A stretch of 64,000 nucleotides of DNA from a bacterium (GTDB lineage Bacteria > Desulfobacterota > Desulfobulbia > Desulfobulbales > Desulfobulbaceae): assembly GCA_030538155.1 (NCBI GenBank), contig JAUNUN010000003.1:36717-100716 (forward strand), written 5' to 3'. This document shows positions 35,002 to 43,002 of the stretch, one piece after another; the stretch's first letter is position 1, and each line of letters begins with the position of its first letter. The position numbers and the translations under genes are program-made. The notes under the pieces were generated by a model that worked only from the letters and a program-made list of their open reading frames with translations, had not been told where the DNA came from and did not search any database.

Positions 35002-35799
35002 TTACTGTTGATAGTTGATGTCCGGAGGGGTGATGGCAGGGAATTCCGCTGTATTGCCGGTCCGCGGGCCTTTCTGCCGCAACTGGAAGTAGCCGTTGCG
35101 GAAGGCCACGTACGGATCCAGGCTGATGGATTTCATCTCCTGGTATTGGCCGAGGTGCAAAGATACCTCGTTAATGGTTTGCGAGCCATAGATGGCGCTG
35201 GTGGTGGAGAAATCATCACTCCAGGGCGTATAAAAGCCCCGCGCTACACCGTCCCCGATGGATCCGGTCAGATCACGCAGGGTGGACGGCCCCAGTACCG
35301 GCACTACCAGGTAGACCCCATCACCAATGCCCCAAGCGGCAAAGGTTTGCCCGAGCGAAGCCGGGATGCGTTTCATTTTGAACTCGTTGCCGGCCGGATC
35401 GGCCAGACCGAAAACGCCGGCAGTGGAATTGATGAGAAAGCGGGAGAGTACCAGGCCCGAGTCAGCCACGCGTCCCTGGAGCAGACAGTTGACAGAGCGT
35501 ACCGGTTCACCCAGGTTGTAGAAAAAATTACTGATGATGGTGCGGAAATCTGTGGGTACCACCTTGCTGTAGCCGGTGGCCACCGGATCGATCACCCAGA
35601 GATAAAGCCGGTCGTTAAAGGTGAACATGACCCTGTTGAACGGTTCCAGTGGATCGTAGATGGATTCGTAATTTTCGGGCGTGTCATAACTGGCATCATC
35701 CAGATAATCCGGCGCAGCGGCATGTGCCGGCACTGCGGCCAGCACCACTAGGTACAGGAGCCAGGAGAGTACACTCTGTGCACGCAATTTGCTCAACAT
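35002..35799 (-). CDS. mlaA: Outer-membrane lipid asymmetry protein MlaA (VacJ)
   Basis: 265 residues with a signal sequence (LLYLVVLAAVPAHAA) and the VacJ core: YDPLEPFNRVMFTFNDRLY, FRTIISNFFYNLGEPV, VFGLADPAG and GVYLVVPVLGPST. There is no lipobox Cys at the cleavage region, unlike E. coli MlaA. It extracts misplaced phospholipid from the outer leaflet. Here it is inside the mla operon between mlaD and mlaC, whereas E. coli keeps it elsewhere. Confidence 0.94.
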   Translation of the reverse strand: MLSKLRAQSVLSWLLYLVVLAAVPAHAAAPDYLDDASYDTPENYESIYDPLEPFNRVMFTFNDRLYLWVIDPVATGYSKVVPTDFRTIISNFFYNLGEPVRSVNCLLQGRVADSGLVLSRFLINSTAGVFGLADPAGNEFKMKRIPASLGQTFAAWGIGDGVYLVVPVLGPSTLRDLTGSIGDGVARGFYTPWSDDFSTTSAIYGSQTINEVSLHLGQYQEMKSISLDPYVAFRNGYFQLRQKGPRTGNTAEFPAITPPDINYQQ

Positions 35800-35811
35800 G
35801 GTTACCTCGTC

Positions 35812-36273
35812 TTACTTGGATGAGTCGCCTACCTGGCCAAAGGCGAATTTCGAGATAAGGGATTCGATATCCACGGTGGATTCGGTATCCACCACGGTCT
35901 CACCTGCTTGATACATGACAGTGTCGCCACCCAGGCTGATCTGGATGTACTTGTCGCCGATAATGCCCTGGGTCTTGATGGAGGCCATGGAGTCAAGCGG
36001 CAATTCTACGTTTTGCTGCAACTGCATGCGCACCAGGGCCATATTGTCTTCATCCAGGCGGATATCGCGCACTGTGCCCACATTCACCCCGGAGATCTGG
36101 ATTTCCGCGCCTTTTTTCAGGCCGGAGACATTGTTGAAGGCTGCATCCAGGGTATAGGTAGTGCCCTGGGTCAGAAGCGAGACCTCACCCAGACGCAAGG
36201 CAAGCCAGCCAAAGGCGAGAAAGCCGAGGACCAGAAAAACGCCAACCATAATTTCGACACGGGAATTACCCAT
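35812..36273 (-). CDS. mlaD: MCE-domain lipid transport protein MlaD
   Basis: 153 residues: one N-terminal membrane helix (MVGVFLVLGFLAFGWLAL) and one MCE domain with NVSGLKKGAEIQISGVNVG and TQGIIGDKYIQISLG. It forms the periplasmic hexameric ring attached to MlaE. It lies 11 bases after mlaF and 12 before mlaA. Confidence 0.95.
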   Translation of the reverse strand: MGNSRVEIMVGVFLVLGFLAFGWLALRLGEVSLLTQGTTYTLDAAFNNVSGLKKGAEIQISGVNVGTVRDIRLDEDNMALVRMQLQQNVELPLDSMASIKTQGIIGDKYIQISLGGDTVMYQAGETVVDTESTVDIESLISKFAFGQVGDSSK

Positions 36274-36284
36274 CTCACTCTCCT

Positions 36285-37082
36285 TTATCCTGTAAAACCC
36301 GGCCCCATGACTGTCCGGGCAAATTCACGAATGGCTTCTTTCTCTGAATGAACGATTTGTTCGGCTTCGGTAAAGGTATCCAGCTCTCCTCTGTTGAGCA
36401 GGATAATCTGATCGGCCAGGGCAAAGATCTGGGGCACATCGTGACTCACGATCATGGCTGTATAGCCGAGACGCTTCTGGGTGGCACTGAACAGTTCGTA
36501 AATATCCTGGGTCATCACTGGGTCTAGCCCGGTGGTGGGTTCGTCAAAGAGAACCAGTTTAGGCTCCAGTTGCAGCGCCCTGGCCAGGCCCACCCGTTTT
36601 TTCATGCCGCCGCTGAGTTGGGCAGGATATTTGTCCTCATGGCCCAAGAGTCCAAGCTGATCCAGCGTGCTTTCTACCTTGTGCCGGATCTCCTCCTCGC
36701 TCAGTTTGGTGCGCTCGCGCAAGGGTAAGGCAATATTTTCAAAGACGCTTAAGGAATCGAACAGGGCGCTGCTCTGGAACAGCACGCCAAACTGCATGCG
36801 TAATTCCCTCAATGCATTGATGCCCAGCCGGGTGACATCATGGCCAAATACCAGCACCTGGCCGGAATCCGGTTTGAGCAGGCCCAAGATCAGCTTGAGG
36901 GTTACACTCTTGCCCTGCCCGCTGCCGCCGGCAATCACCGTGGTTTTTCCTTCAGGTACGCTGAAACTGGCCGAATGCAGCACCTGGTTACGCCTGGCTC
37001 CCCGGCCGAAAGATTTGGACACCTCGACAAAACGAACCGCTACCCCTGCTTCGCCTTGTTCTGTTTGTACACCTGTATTCAC
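36285..37082 (-). CDS. mlaF: Mla ABC transporter ATP-binding protein
   Basis: 265 residues, cytoplasmic ATPase. Walker A GGSGQGKS, signature LSGGMKKRVGLAR, Walker B LVLFDEPTTGLDP. It drives lipid movement through MlaE. It overlaps the mlaE stop by four bases. Confidence 0.96.
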   Translation of the reverse strand: MNTGVQTEQGEAGVAVRFVEVSKSFGRGARRNQVLHSASFSVPEGKTTVIAGGSGQGKSVTLKLILGLLKPDSGQVLVFGHDVTRLGINALRELRMQFGVLFQSSALFDSLSVFENIALPLRERTKLSEEEIRHKVESTLDQLGLLGHEDKYPAQLSGGMKKRVGLARALQLEPKLVLFDEPTTGLDPVMTQDIYELFSATQKRLGYTAMIVSHDVPQIFALADQIILLNRGELDTFTEAEQIVHSEKEAIREFARTVMGPGFTG

Positions 37083-37912
37083 AGCAGCACCGACGTGAGC
37101 AGATAGTCAAAAACAAGCACGGAAATGGAGGAAAAAACAACCGCCTGGGTGGTGGCCCGGCTGACGCTCTCCGCGCCAAAACCCATCCCCCTGTTCACAT
37201 GCACAAAAAAGCCGCGACCCGTGCAGATCCATGCCACCAAAAGGCCAAAGAAAAGGGATTTGACAAAGCCCATGCGAAGATCCGCATTGGTGACATTGTG
37301 GGCCATACCGGCCATAAAGGAGCCGGAGTTTGCTCCCATCATCTCCACCCCCACCAGGTAGCCGCCAAAGATGCCGACCACGTCGAATACTGCGGTCAGA
37401 AGCGGCACGGAGATCACCATGGCTAAAAACTTCGGCGAGATGAGGTAGCGGAAGGGGTCGATGGCCATGCAGTCCAAGGCATCGATCTGTTCGCTGATGC
37501 GCATGATGCCCAATTCCGCACACATGGCTGAACCGGCTCGGCCTGCCACCATGATGGCGGTCAGAGTGGGCCCGAGTTCCATGATCAGGCTCAGGGCCAC
37601 CACAGAACCGAGCATACCGTCCGCGCCAAAGCGGTTCAGGGCGCTGTAGCCCTGCAGGCCCAGCACCATGCCGGTGGAGAGCGAAGTGAAAAAGATAACC
37701 GTGATCGAACCCGCGCCAATGAAGCGCAACTGTTTGATCACTTCGCCAAAGCGAAAGGGCAATTTGAACAGGCCAATCAGGGCCCTGAGCAGAAAAAAGC
37801 CCATTCTGCCCAGGTCGGCCAGGGTGTCAATGGTCAAATACCCCAACGAGCCCAGCCACCTGACCAGACGGGAAGGTTGAGCCACTACTGGGTGTGATTG
37901 CGATGCAGACAT
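37079..37912 (-). CDS. mlaE: Mla ABC transporter permease
   Basis: 277 residues from ATG 37912; the upstream frame to 38020 is not family-like. Five to six membrane segments with the MlaE signatures GLQGYSALNRFGA, ELGPTLTAIMVAGRAGSA, MRISEQIDALDCMAIDP and the C-terminal GFGAESVSRATTQAVV. First gene of mlaEFDAC. No mlaB is seen. Confidence 0.95.
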   Translation of the reverse strand: MSASQSHPVVAQPSRLVRWLGSLGYLTIDTLADLGRMGFFLLRALIGLFKLPFRFGEVIKQLRFIGAGSITVIFFTSLSTGMVLGLQGYSALNRFGADGMLGSVVALSLIMELGPTLTAIMVAGRAGSAMCAELGIMRISEQIDALDCMAIDPFRYLISPKFLAMVISVPLLTAVFDVVGIFGGYLVGVEMMGANSGSFMAGMAHNVTNADLRMGFVKSLFFGLLVAWICTGRGFFVHVNRGMGFGAESVSRATTQAVVFSSISVLVFDYLLTSVLL

Positions 37913-38266
37913 AGTCAGATATACTCTAAATATGAAGCGGGCAGGTTTCCCGCCTGGAGGCCCAGCCAGTCCTCCTGCAAGCAAGGGGAGGCAGAACGCT
38001 CTTTCTGTAAAAACATTCAAACTGTAGGCACGAACGCGGGCTATGCAAGGGCTGCGCGCCTGTCGGGCCGGCTGCCTGGCCCGTATCTTGGAGGCACTGC
38101 ACAGTTTACGATATTTTTATTGAGACAGCATAGATAAAATAACATGTATACAAGAACAGATGTTTGTGGAAAACGATTTTCCTGACAGGCCCAGGATGGA
38201 TCAGAGGCATGAACGCATCCTGATTGTGTTGTTTGTCTTTCCTTCTTTCAATTGTATGGAGCAACA
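37913..38266. other. Divergent intergenic region between mlaE and the DUF423 gene
   Basis: 354 bases. It contains a candidate minus-strand promoter (listed), a GC hairpin near 38068-38086, and a symmetrical GGAAAA-CGA-TTTTCC palindrome (38168-38182) that could be an operator for the DUF423 gene. Nothing else recognised. Confidence 0.5.
38021..38048 (-). promoter_or_regulatory. Candidate promoter for the mla operon
   Basis: Minus strand: TTGCAT (38043-38048), 16 bases, TACAGT (38021-38026), about 109 bases before the mlaE start. Confidence 0.35.
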
Positions 38267-38647
38267 ATGATGCGATTTTTTCTTGTCAGTGGCGGATTTT
38301 TAGCCTTTTTCGGGGTGCTGGCCCGTTCACTGAGCGCCCATGCGCTGCTGGACCGGCTCAGCGCCGGCGCCAAGCTGGACAACTTCAACCTGGCAGCAGA
38401 CTACCTGGTGATGCACGGCCTGGCCCTGATTGTGATGGCCCTGCTCTGCCGGACCTTTCCACACCAGGCCTTTGTCTTAAGCGGCTGGGCCTTTGTACTG
38501 GGCAGTTTTCTTTTTCAAGGCACGGTGCTGGTCAAATGTTTTACCTCAATGGGCCTGTTGGGGCTGGCCACACCGCTGGGTGGGATGGTGCTCATGCTGG
38601 GCTGGCTCTGTATTGTGTGGGGCGGGCTGAGGGTGGCCCTGCCCTGA
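38267..38647 (+). CDS. DUF423-family small membrane protein (YgdD-like)
   Basis: 126 residues with four predicted membrane helices. The arrangement LVSGGFLAFFGVLARSLSAHAL, YLVMHGLALIVMALL, GWAFVLGSFLFQGTVL and TPLGGMVLMLGWL is that of the DUF423/YgdD family, whose function is unknown. ATG 38267 follows GGAG at 38256-38259. A strong terminator follows. Confidence 0.85.
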   Translation: MMRFFLVSGGFLAFFGVLARSLSAHALLDRLSAGAKLDNFNLAADYLVMHGLALIVMALLCRTFPHQAFVLSGWAFVLGSFLFQGTVLVKCFTSMGLLGLATPLGGMVLMLGWLCIVWGGLRVALP

Positions 38648-38683
38648 AAGAGGGAGAAAAACCATTTGAACCACTTGAAAAAG

Positions 38684-38713
38684 AAAAACGCCGGGAAATC
38701 CCCGGCGTTTTTT
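38684..38713. terminator. Bidirectional intrinsic terminator
   Basis: AAAAACGCCGGG (38684-38695), loop AAAT, then CCCCGGCGTTTTTT. GC stem with A-run before and T-run after, so it can end both the DUF423 transcript and the convergent TauE-like operon. Confidence 0.85.
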
Positions 38714-38742
38714 AATCAACAACTTAAAAAACTACTGCTGCA

Positions 38743-39132
38743 TCAATATACACCCAAGAGGCTCAGCGCCAGGATGACAAGACCAACGCAGGCTACGCGC
38801 TTAACCACGAGCGGGCTGAGGCGTTTGGCGATCTTCGGGCCGATGAAACCAGCCAGCAGGGCTGCCGGAAACATGGCGCAGAACAGCACCCAGTCAAAGT
38901 TGCCGAACTGATAGTGCCGCATGGTGCTCATGGTGCTGTTGAAAAAAATAGCCAGAAGCGAGCTGCCTACTACCAGGTACATGGGCAGGCGCAGAAATAC
39001 GGTCATCAGGGGCACCATGAAGGGGCCGCCGCCAAAGCCGAACATGGACGACAAAACAGCGATCAGAAAGCCGCCTATGCAGCCCACAAACATGTTGACT
39101 TTAAATTCCTGTCCCCAAAATTCTACTTTCAT
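38743..39132 (-). CDS. TauE/SafE-type anion transporter, C-terminal half as a separate gene
   Basis: 129 residues, three to four membrane helices. FGFGGGPFMVPLMTVFLRLP is the TauE/SafE repeat motif, followed by VGSSLLAIFFNS and a GFIGPKIAKRLSP loop. A full TauE/SafE protein has two such repeats in about 250 residues; this is one. The other repeat is in the upstream gene, and both have good ribosome sites (GAGGAGAT here). The pair may therefore assemble as a split exporter or importer of sulfite or a sulfonate; substrate is inference. Confidence 0.85.
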   Translation of the reverse strand: MKVEFWGQEFKVNMFVGCIGGFLIAVLSSMFGFGGGPFMVPLMTVFLRLPMYLVVGSSLLAIFFNSTMSTMRHYQFGNFDWVLFCAMFPAALLAGFIGPKIAKRLSPLVVKRVACVGLVILALSLLGVY

Positions 39133-39155
39133 TATTTATCTCCTCACAGGTGTGA

Positions 39156-40475
39156 TTACTTGCCGGCTGATTCTTCAGCACGCTTCTTGAATTCCTTCAG
39201 GATAGCCTGCTCTTTCTTGTTGTTGGCCAGGTAGCGCGGGGTGGTCTGCCAAAGCATCAGGCCGGCCAGGACCAGCAGGATCCAGCCAAAGGCGGATTTA
39301 AACTGCGCAAGGGTAATCATCTCCGTCAGTTTCGGGCCAATGAAACCACCGGCCAGCATGGCAAGACCAATGCCGACACCCAGCTTCCAGCTGATGAAGT
39401 TGATCTTGGAATAGTTGTAGATACCGCTGCCCTGCGAGAAGAGCACGGTGGGGGTAACCGTTCCGGCCACGATGGTGTGCGGCAGCATGGGGAACAGGGT
39501 GACCAGAAGCGGGTTGAGGATAAAACCGCCGCCCGCGCCCATGAGTACGCCGAAAATCGTGACCGCCAGGGTCAGGAAGAAGGGATAGATCAGGTTCATG
39601 CTGGTACCGGCATTGGGCAGGTACACAGTGGGGAAGTTGGTCTGATTGGTGAAGGTAACCGGCGCGCTCTTGGTGGCCTCATCCACATGGGCAACAATAT
39701 TATATTCGCCGGGAGCGATACCGGAGCGCAGCGGGATCTCGGCATTGAAGCTGCCATCCGCGTTGACTACAACCTGGGCCGCAACCACCTTGTCGATGTC
39801 GCGGAAGCGGGCCTTAGTCAACTGCATGGAGCGACGAGGATCAGGCGCATCGGAGAGCAGTTCACCACGGCTGCCGATGACGCTGGCGATAAAGGAGCTT
39901 TTGTAGGCCTTGATCGGAGCTTCGGCCGGAACATTGAAGGCTGCGCCGGCACCCAGTTCCTTGATAATGTTGGACATGCTCCACTTGCCGCCTTTTTTCT
40001 TTTCCGCATCGATCTTGTCCTGCATGGTAGTAGGAGCAAAAATCTTGAAGTAGGCGGGCATATTTTCGGTCAGGTAAAAAATATAAGGGCGCACACCGGT
40101 TTCAGGATCTGGATCCTTGTCAAAACGGCTGGCGCGCACGTCATGGCCTTCGGCCCATACTTCCAGATACACAGGCTTGCCGGCAGGCGCTTGGCCCGTA
40201 ACCTTGATGGTGCCGCCATTGCTGATGGTGTTTTTATCAATACTGATGGTGACAGGGCCTGATGCTGTGGCTACGGCCTCGGTCTGTGCTGCTTCTTCGG
40301 CTACCGCCGCTGCAACCGGCGCTACAGCGTCCGTTGCAGGAGCAACCTGCTGTACCGGAGCAGCAGCCTGCTCGGCGGCTGTCGGCGTGCTTTCTGCTGC
40401 CACTGCCAGACCGTAGCCTGCCAGCAGGAATGCAGCGGCAAAAAACCAGGTTTTTCCCTTACCTTTGCTGTTCAT
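39156..40475 (-). CDS. TauE/SafE-type transporter N-terminal half with large periplasmic domain
   Basis: 439 residues. Signal/anchor (TWFFAAAFLLAGYGLAVAA), an Ala/Pro-rich linker (about 25-70), a ~210-residue extracytoplasmic domain with an Ig-like pattern (PVTISIDKNTISNGGTIKVTG; GEYNIVAHVDEATKSAPVTF), then membrane helices with the TauE motif GVLMGAGGGFILNPLLV and GFIGPKLTEMITLAQF. ATG 40475 follows GAGG. The second TauE half is encoded 23 bases downstream. The periplasmic domain resembles proteins near sulfur metabolism in sulfate reducers, but I cannot name its ligand. Confidence 0.85.
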   Translation of the reverse strand: MNSKGKGKTWFFAAAFLLAGYGLAVAAESTPTAAEQAAAPVQQVAPATDAVAPVAAAVAEEAAQTEAVATASGPVTISIDKNTISNGGTIKVTGQAPAGKPVYLEVWAEGHDVRASRFDKDPDPETGVRPYIFYLTENMPAYFKIFAPTTMQDKIDAEKKKGGKWSMSNIIKELGAGAAFNVPAEAPIKAYKSSFIASVIGSRGELLSDAPDPRRSMQLTKARFRDIDKVVAAQVVVNADGSFNAEIPLRSGIAPGEYNIVAHVDEATKSAPVTFTNQTNFPTVYLPNAGTSMNLIYPFFLTLAVTIFGVLMGAGGGFILNPLLVTLFPMLPHTIVAGTVTPTVLFSQGSGIYNYSKINFISWKLGVGIGLAMLAGGFIGPKLTEMITLAQFKSAFGWILLVLAGLMLWQTTPRYLANNKKEQAILKEFKKRAEESAGK

Positions 40476-40505
40476 GCAATACCTCATCGGTTCTTGGTGA
40501 AATGT

Positions 40506-40568
40506 GCCCGCGCCCTCGGCGCAGGCCTTAAAAACGGTTTCCTCGGCGGTTGCTGAGCGGCAGCCGCC
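40506..40568 (-). promoter_or_regulatory. Leader with two strong hairpins before the split TauE genes
   Basis: GCCCGCGCC/GGCGCAGGC (40506-40514 with 40518-40526, 3-base loop) and GGCGGTTGC/GCAGCCGCC (40545-40553 with 40560-40568, 6-base loop) stand in tandem within 95 bases upstream of ATG 40475. The first stem is not followed by a T-run, so a classical terminator is unlikely. An attenuator, RNA stabiliser or repeat is possible. Confidence 0.4.
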
Positions 40569-40652
40569 TTACTCCCTGCGGAGTTTTACTTGTTTCGCTG
40601 CGGGTAAAAAGACCTCCTTTGTACCGCTTCCTGCAGCAAGAAGCACGTTTTA

Positions 40653-42350
40653 TTATTGATTATCATCTTCAAGTGAAAGCACTGTGCTCTCACCAACATA
40701 CTGGGTGCGCTTGAATCCGGTCATACTGGTCATTTTTTTGGTCAGCTCGCTGATGCGCTGCAGGTTGCGGATCACCACCTGCAGTTCATCGGCAATGTCT
40801 GCTGCCATTTCATCTTCGGCCAGGAGTTCGGCCGTGCCCAGCGCGGCAAAAAGCGGGCTGTTGATCTCATGGGCAACCGTGCCTGCCAACTCCACAATGC
40901 CGCCCAACCTGCCCTGCTCGACCTCGGCCTCGGCCAGTTTGCGTTCAGCCGTGATATCCCGAATGATCTCAATCACATACTCGATCGCCCCACTCTCATT
41001 TCTGATCGGTGAGGCACTGCGCTCAAACCAGCGGCTGCCGCCTTCGTCGTGCTGTTCTTCGGTCAGCCCGAGCATATCCACCCCATCAAAGACCTGATTG
41101 ACCGGGCATTTTTCACCATCACGGCAGAGTTCGCCATAGTGCAGGCCGATGATTTCCTCCTCGGGGCGACCGATGGCCGCAAGGAACTGCTTGTTGGCCA
41201 GGGCAACACGACGATCCTGGTTGAAGACTATGAGCTGGTGCTGCAGGCTGTCGATGATGGTGGCAAGAAATTTCTCATGTCCTTCGATGCGGATAAGCAG
41301 GTTGCTGATCTTCTGGTAGTTGCGGGCATTATGGATAGCGGTGCCGCCAACTTCCGCCAGGGTCGAGGCAAAGCGGATTTCCGCATCGGTGAACACTCGG
41401 GGCGTACTGGTGAGTACCCGCATGACACCGATAATCTCGCCCTGCACCTGCAGGGGCACGGCCAAAAGCGAGACAATGCCCTCGGCCCGCATCTGCTCGG
41501 CATAGTCCACCCGCCGGTCTGCACAGGCATCGTAAACGGCAACGGGCTCACCGGCCAAAACCAGTTGAATGCCGCGCTCGTTCTCCACCTGGCCCCGGTG
41601 CAGATAGGCCTCGGACAGGCCGTACGATGCGGCCAGATACAGGTGTTTGCCGGCAGGATCCACCAGGCGCAGGGTACAGCCCTTGGCCTGCAAGCTTTCC
41701 ACCGCGCGCCTGGCCATGACATCAAGGGTATGGTCAAGGTCGAGCGATGAGTTGACCAGGCGGGAGAAAACCTGCAACTCCCGCAGAAAACCGAGCTGTA
41801 TCTGCTGCTCCTTGAACATGCGGCCATGGGCAATGGCAATGCCGGTCTGCATGGCCAGGGCCATGGCCCGCGAAATTTCTTCGCCGCTGAATTCTCTGGC
41901 CGCATTTTTACTCAAGAGCCGCATGATGCCGATAACCTGTTCCTGAAACAGAATGGGCAAAGACAGCACTGCCTTGATGCCCTCGCGCCTAGCCGCGTCG
42001 TGGAAGGGTAAAAACGGGTCTTCGTCCACATGGGCGGTATAGACCGGATAGCCGGCCTGGACTATCTCCAGGGTCTGCTCGGTATCAATGGTCTCGCGGG
42101 TGAGGTATTCCATGGACACGCCATGGGCCGCGCCCAAAACAAAGCTCTTGGTCGACTCATCCAGAAGGCGGATGGTGCAGGCATCGGCATTGAGCAGGCC
42201 CGGCAGTTCCCGCACCACGGTTTCCATCACTTCCTGGTGGTCCAGCACCCGTGAGGTCATGGCAATGGTCTTCAGGAAGATGTCGAGAAAGCGGTCGGCG
42301 CGGGCAAGCTCGCTGTCTGCCCTGGCCCCGTGTCCGGCTGTGGAACTCAT
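40653..42350 (-). CDS. GAF-GAF-PAS sensor with HisKA domain but no ATPase domain
   Basis: 565 residues. Two GAF domains (about 25-190 and 195-355, each ending in a VIGIMRL/IIGVMRV strand), a PAS domain (about 360-470, with LHYGELCRDGEKCPVN), then a HisKA-like dimerisation segment with the phospho-acceptor His in VAHEINSPLFAALGTAEL. The protein stops at residue 565 (LSLEDDNQ) with no HATPase_c N, G1 or G2 boxes, and no ATPase coding remains follow. It cannot autophosphorylate alone; it may be phosphorylated by a partner such as the kinase at 43003-44604. It starts 2 bases from the receiver gene stop. Confidence 0.85.
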   Translation of the reverse strand: MSSTAGHGARADSELARADRFLDIFLKTIAMTSRVLDHQEVMETVVRELPGLLNADACTIRLLDESTKSFVLGAAHGVSMEYLTRETIDTEQTLEIVQAGYPVYTAHVDEDPFLPFHDAARREGIKAVLSLPILFQEQVIGIMRLLSKNAAREFSGEEISRAMALAMQTGIAIAHGRMFKEQQIQLGFLRELQVFSRLVNSSLDLDHTLDVMARRAVESLQAKGCTLRLVDPAGKHLYLAASYGLSEAYLHRGQVENERGIQLVLAGEPVAVYDACADRRVDYAEQMRAEGIVSLLAVPLQVQGEIIGVMRVLTSTPRVFTDAEIRFASTLAEVGGTAIHNARNYQKISNLLIRIEGHEKFLATIIDSLQHQLIVFNQDRRVALANKQFLAAIGRPEEEIIGLHYGELCRDGEKCPVNQVFDGVDMLGLTEEQHDEGGSRWFERSASPIRNESGAIEYVIEIIRDITAERKLAEAEVEQGRLGGIVELAGTVAHEINSPLFAALGTAELLAEDEMAADIADELQVVIRNLQRISELTKKMTSMTGFKRTQYVGESTVLSLEDDNQ

Positions 42351-42352
42351 CT

Positions 42353-42724
42353 TTAGGCCTTTGTACCTGAAGCCAGCACCTTTTCCACCTTCTCTTCCAG
42401 CTCAGCGCGGTCAATGGGTTTGACGCAGTACTCGTCCGCACCCAGACCCATGGCCTCGCGGGCGGTCTCCATGGTGGGATAGCCCGTCAGCATGATGGCC
42501 CGCATGGCCGGGTTGATCTCCTTGAGCAGGGCCAGAACCTCGATGCCGCTCATCCTCTTGAGTTTGATATCGAGAATGGCCAAATCCACCGGCTGATTGC
42601 GGGCATGGGCAATGGCCTCGTCTTCATCGGTAAAGGTGTGAACGGTATGGCCCTTTTTTTTCAGGATTTTTCCGACCAGGATGGTGGCGTCCTGCACATC
42701 ATCCAGGGTTAGTATCTCAGCCAT
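42353..42724 (-). CDS. Single-domain response regulator (CheY-like)
   Basis: 123 residues from ATG 42724. Receiver domain with the acidic pair Asp8-Asp9, phospho-acceptor Asp52 in LAILDIKLKRMSG, Thr in IMLTGYPT and Lys in YCVKPID. No output domain, so it probably relays phosphate or acts by protein contact. It lies between the HhH protein and the ATPase-less HisKA protein. Confidence 0.92.
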   Translation of the reverse strand: MAEILTLDDVQDATILVGKILKKKGHTVHTFTDEDEAIAHARNQPVDLAILDIKLKRMSGIEVLALLKEINPAMRAIMLTGYPTMETAREAMGLGADEYCVKPIDRAELEEKVEKVLASGTKA

Positions 42725-42731
42725 AGATTGC

Positions 42732-42986
42732 TTAATCCTCTTTAGGTTGTGTCGGGTGCGAACGGGCCAGGCTGATAGCCGCCTCAAGAGCAGCCAGAGC
42801 CTGCGGGCTGTTGCGCCAGCAACTTGAGTTGAGTTGGGTCGCAATGCCGACGGAAAGATCCCGAGCGTTTGCCCGGCGGAGTTTGGCCAGTGAATCGAAA
42901 CCCAGTTCTTCCAGACGTTGCAGCACCATGGGGCCAATTCCCCGGACAGCCAGTAATGCTTCCCGTTCTTGTGCTGAAAATGACAT
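42732..42986 (-). CDS. Helix-hairpin-helix small protein (Cdd1/pathogenicity-locus type)
   Basis: 84 residues from ATG 42986. AVRGIGPMVLQRLEELGFDSLAKLRRA is an HhH fold, and TQLNSSCWRNSPQALAALEAAISLA matches the Cdd1-like family of small helical proteins. DNA or protein binding is likely; the role is unknown. It lies 7 bases before the receiver gene and 16 after the kinase gene. Confidence 0.75.
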   Translation of the reverse strand: MSFSAQEREALLAVRGIGPMVLQRLEELGFDSLAKLRRANARDLSVGIATQLNSSCWRNSPQALAALEAAISLARSHPTQPKED

Positions 42987-43002
42987 GTTAAAAAATCTCC
43001 TA

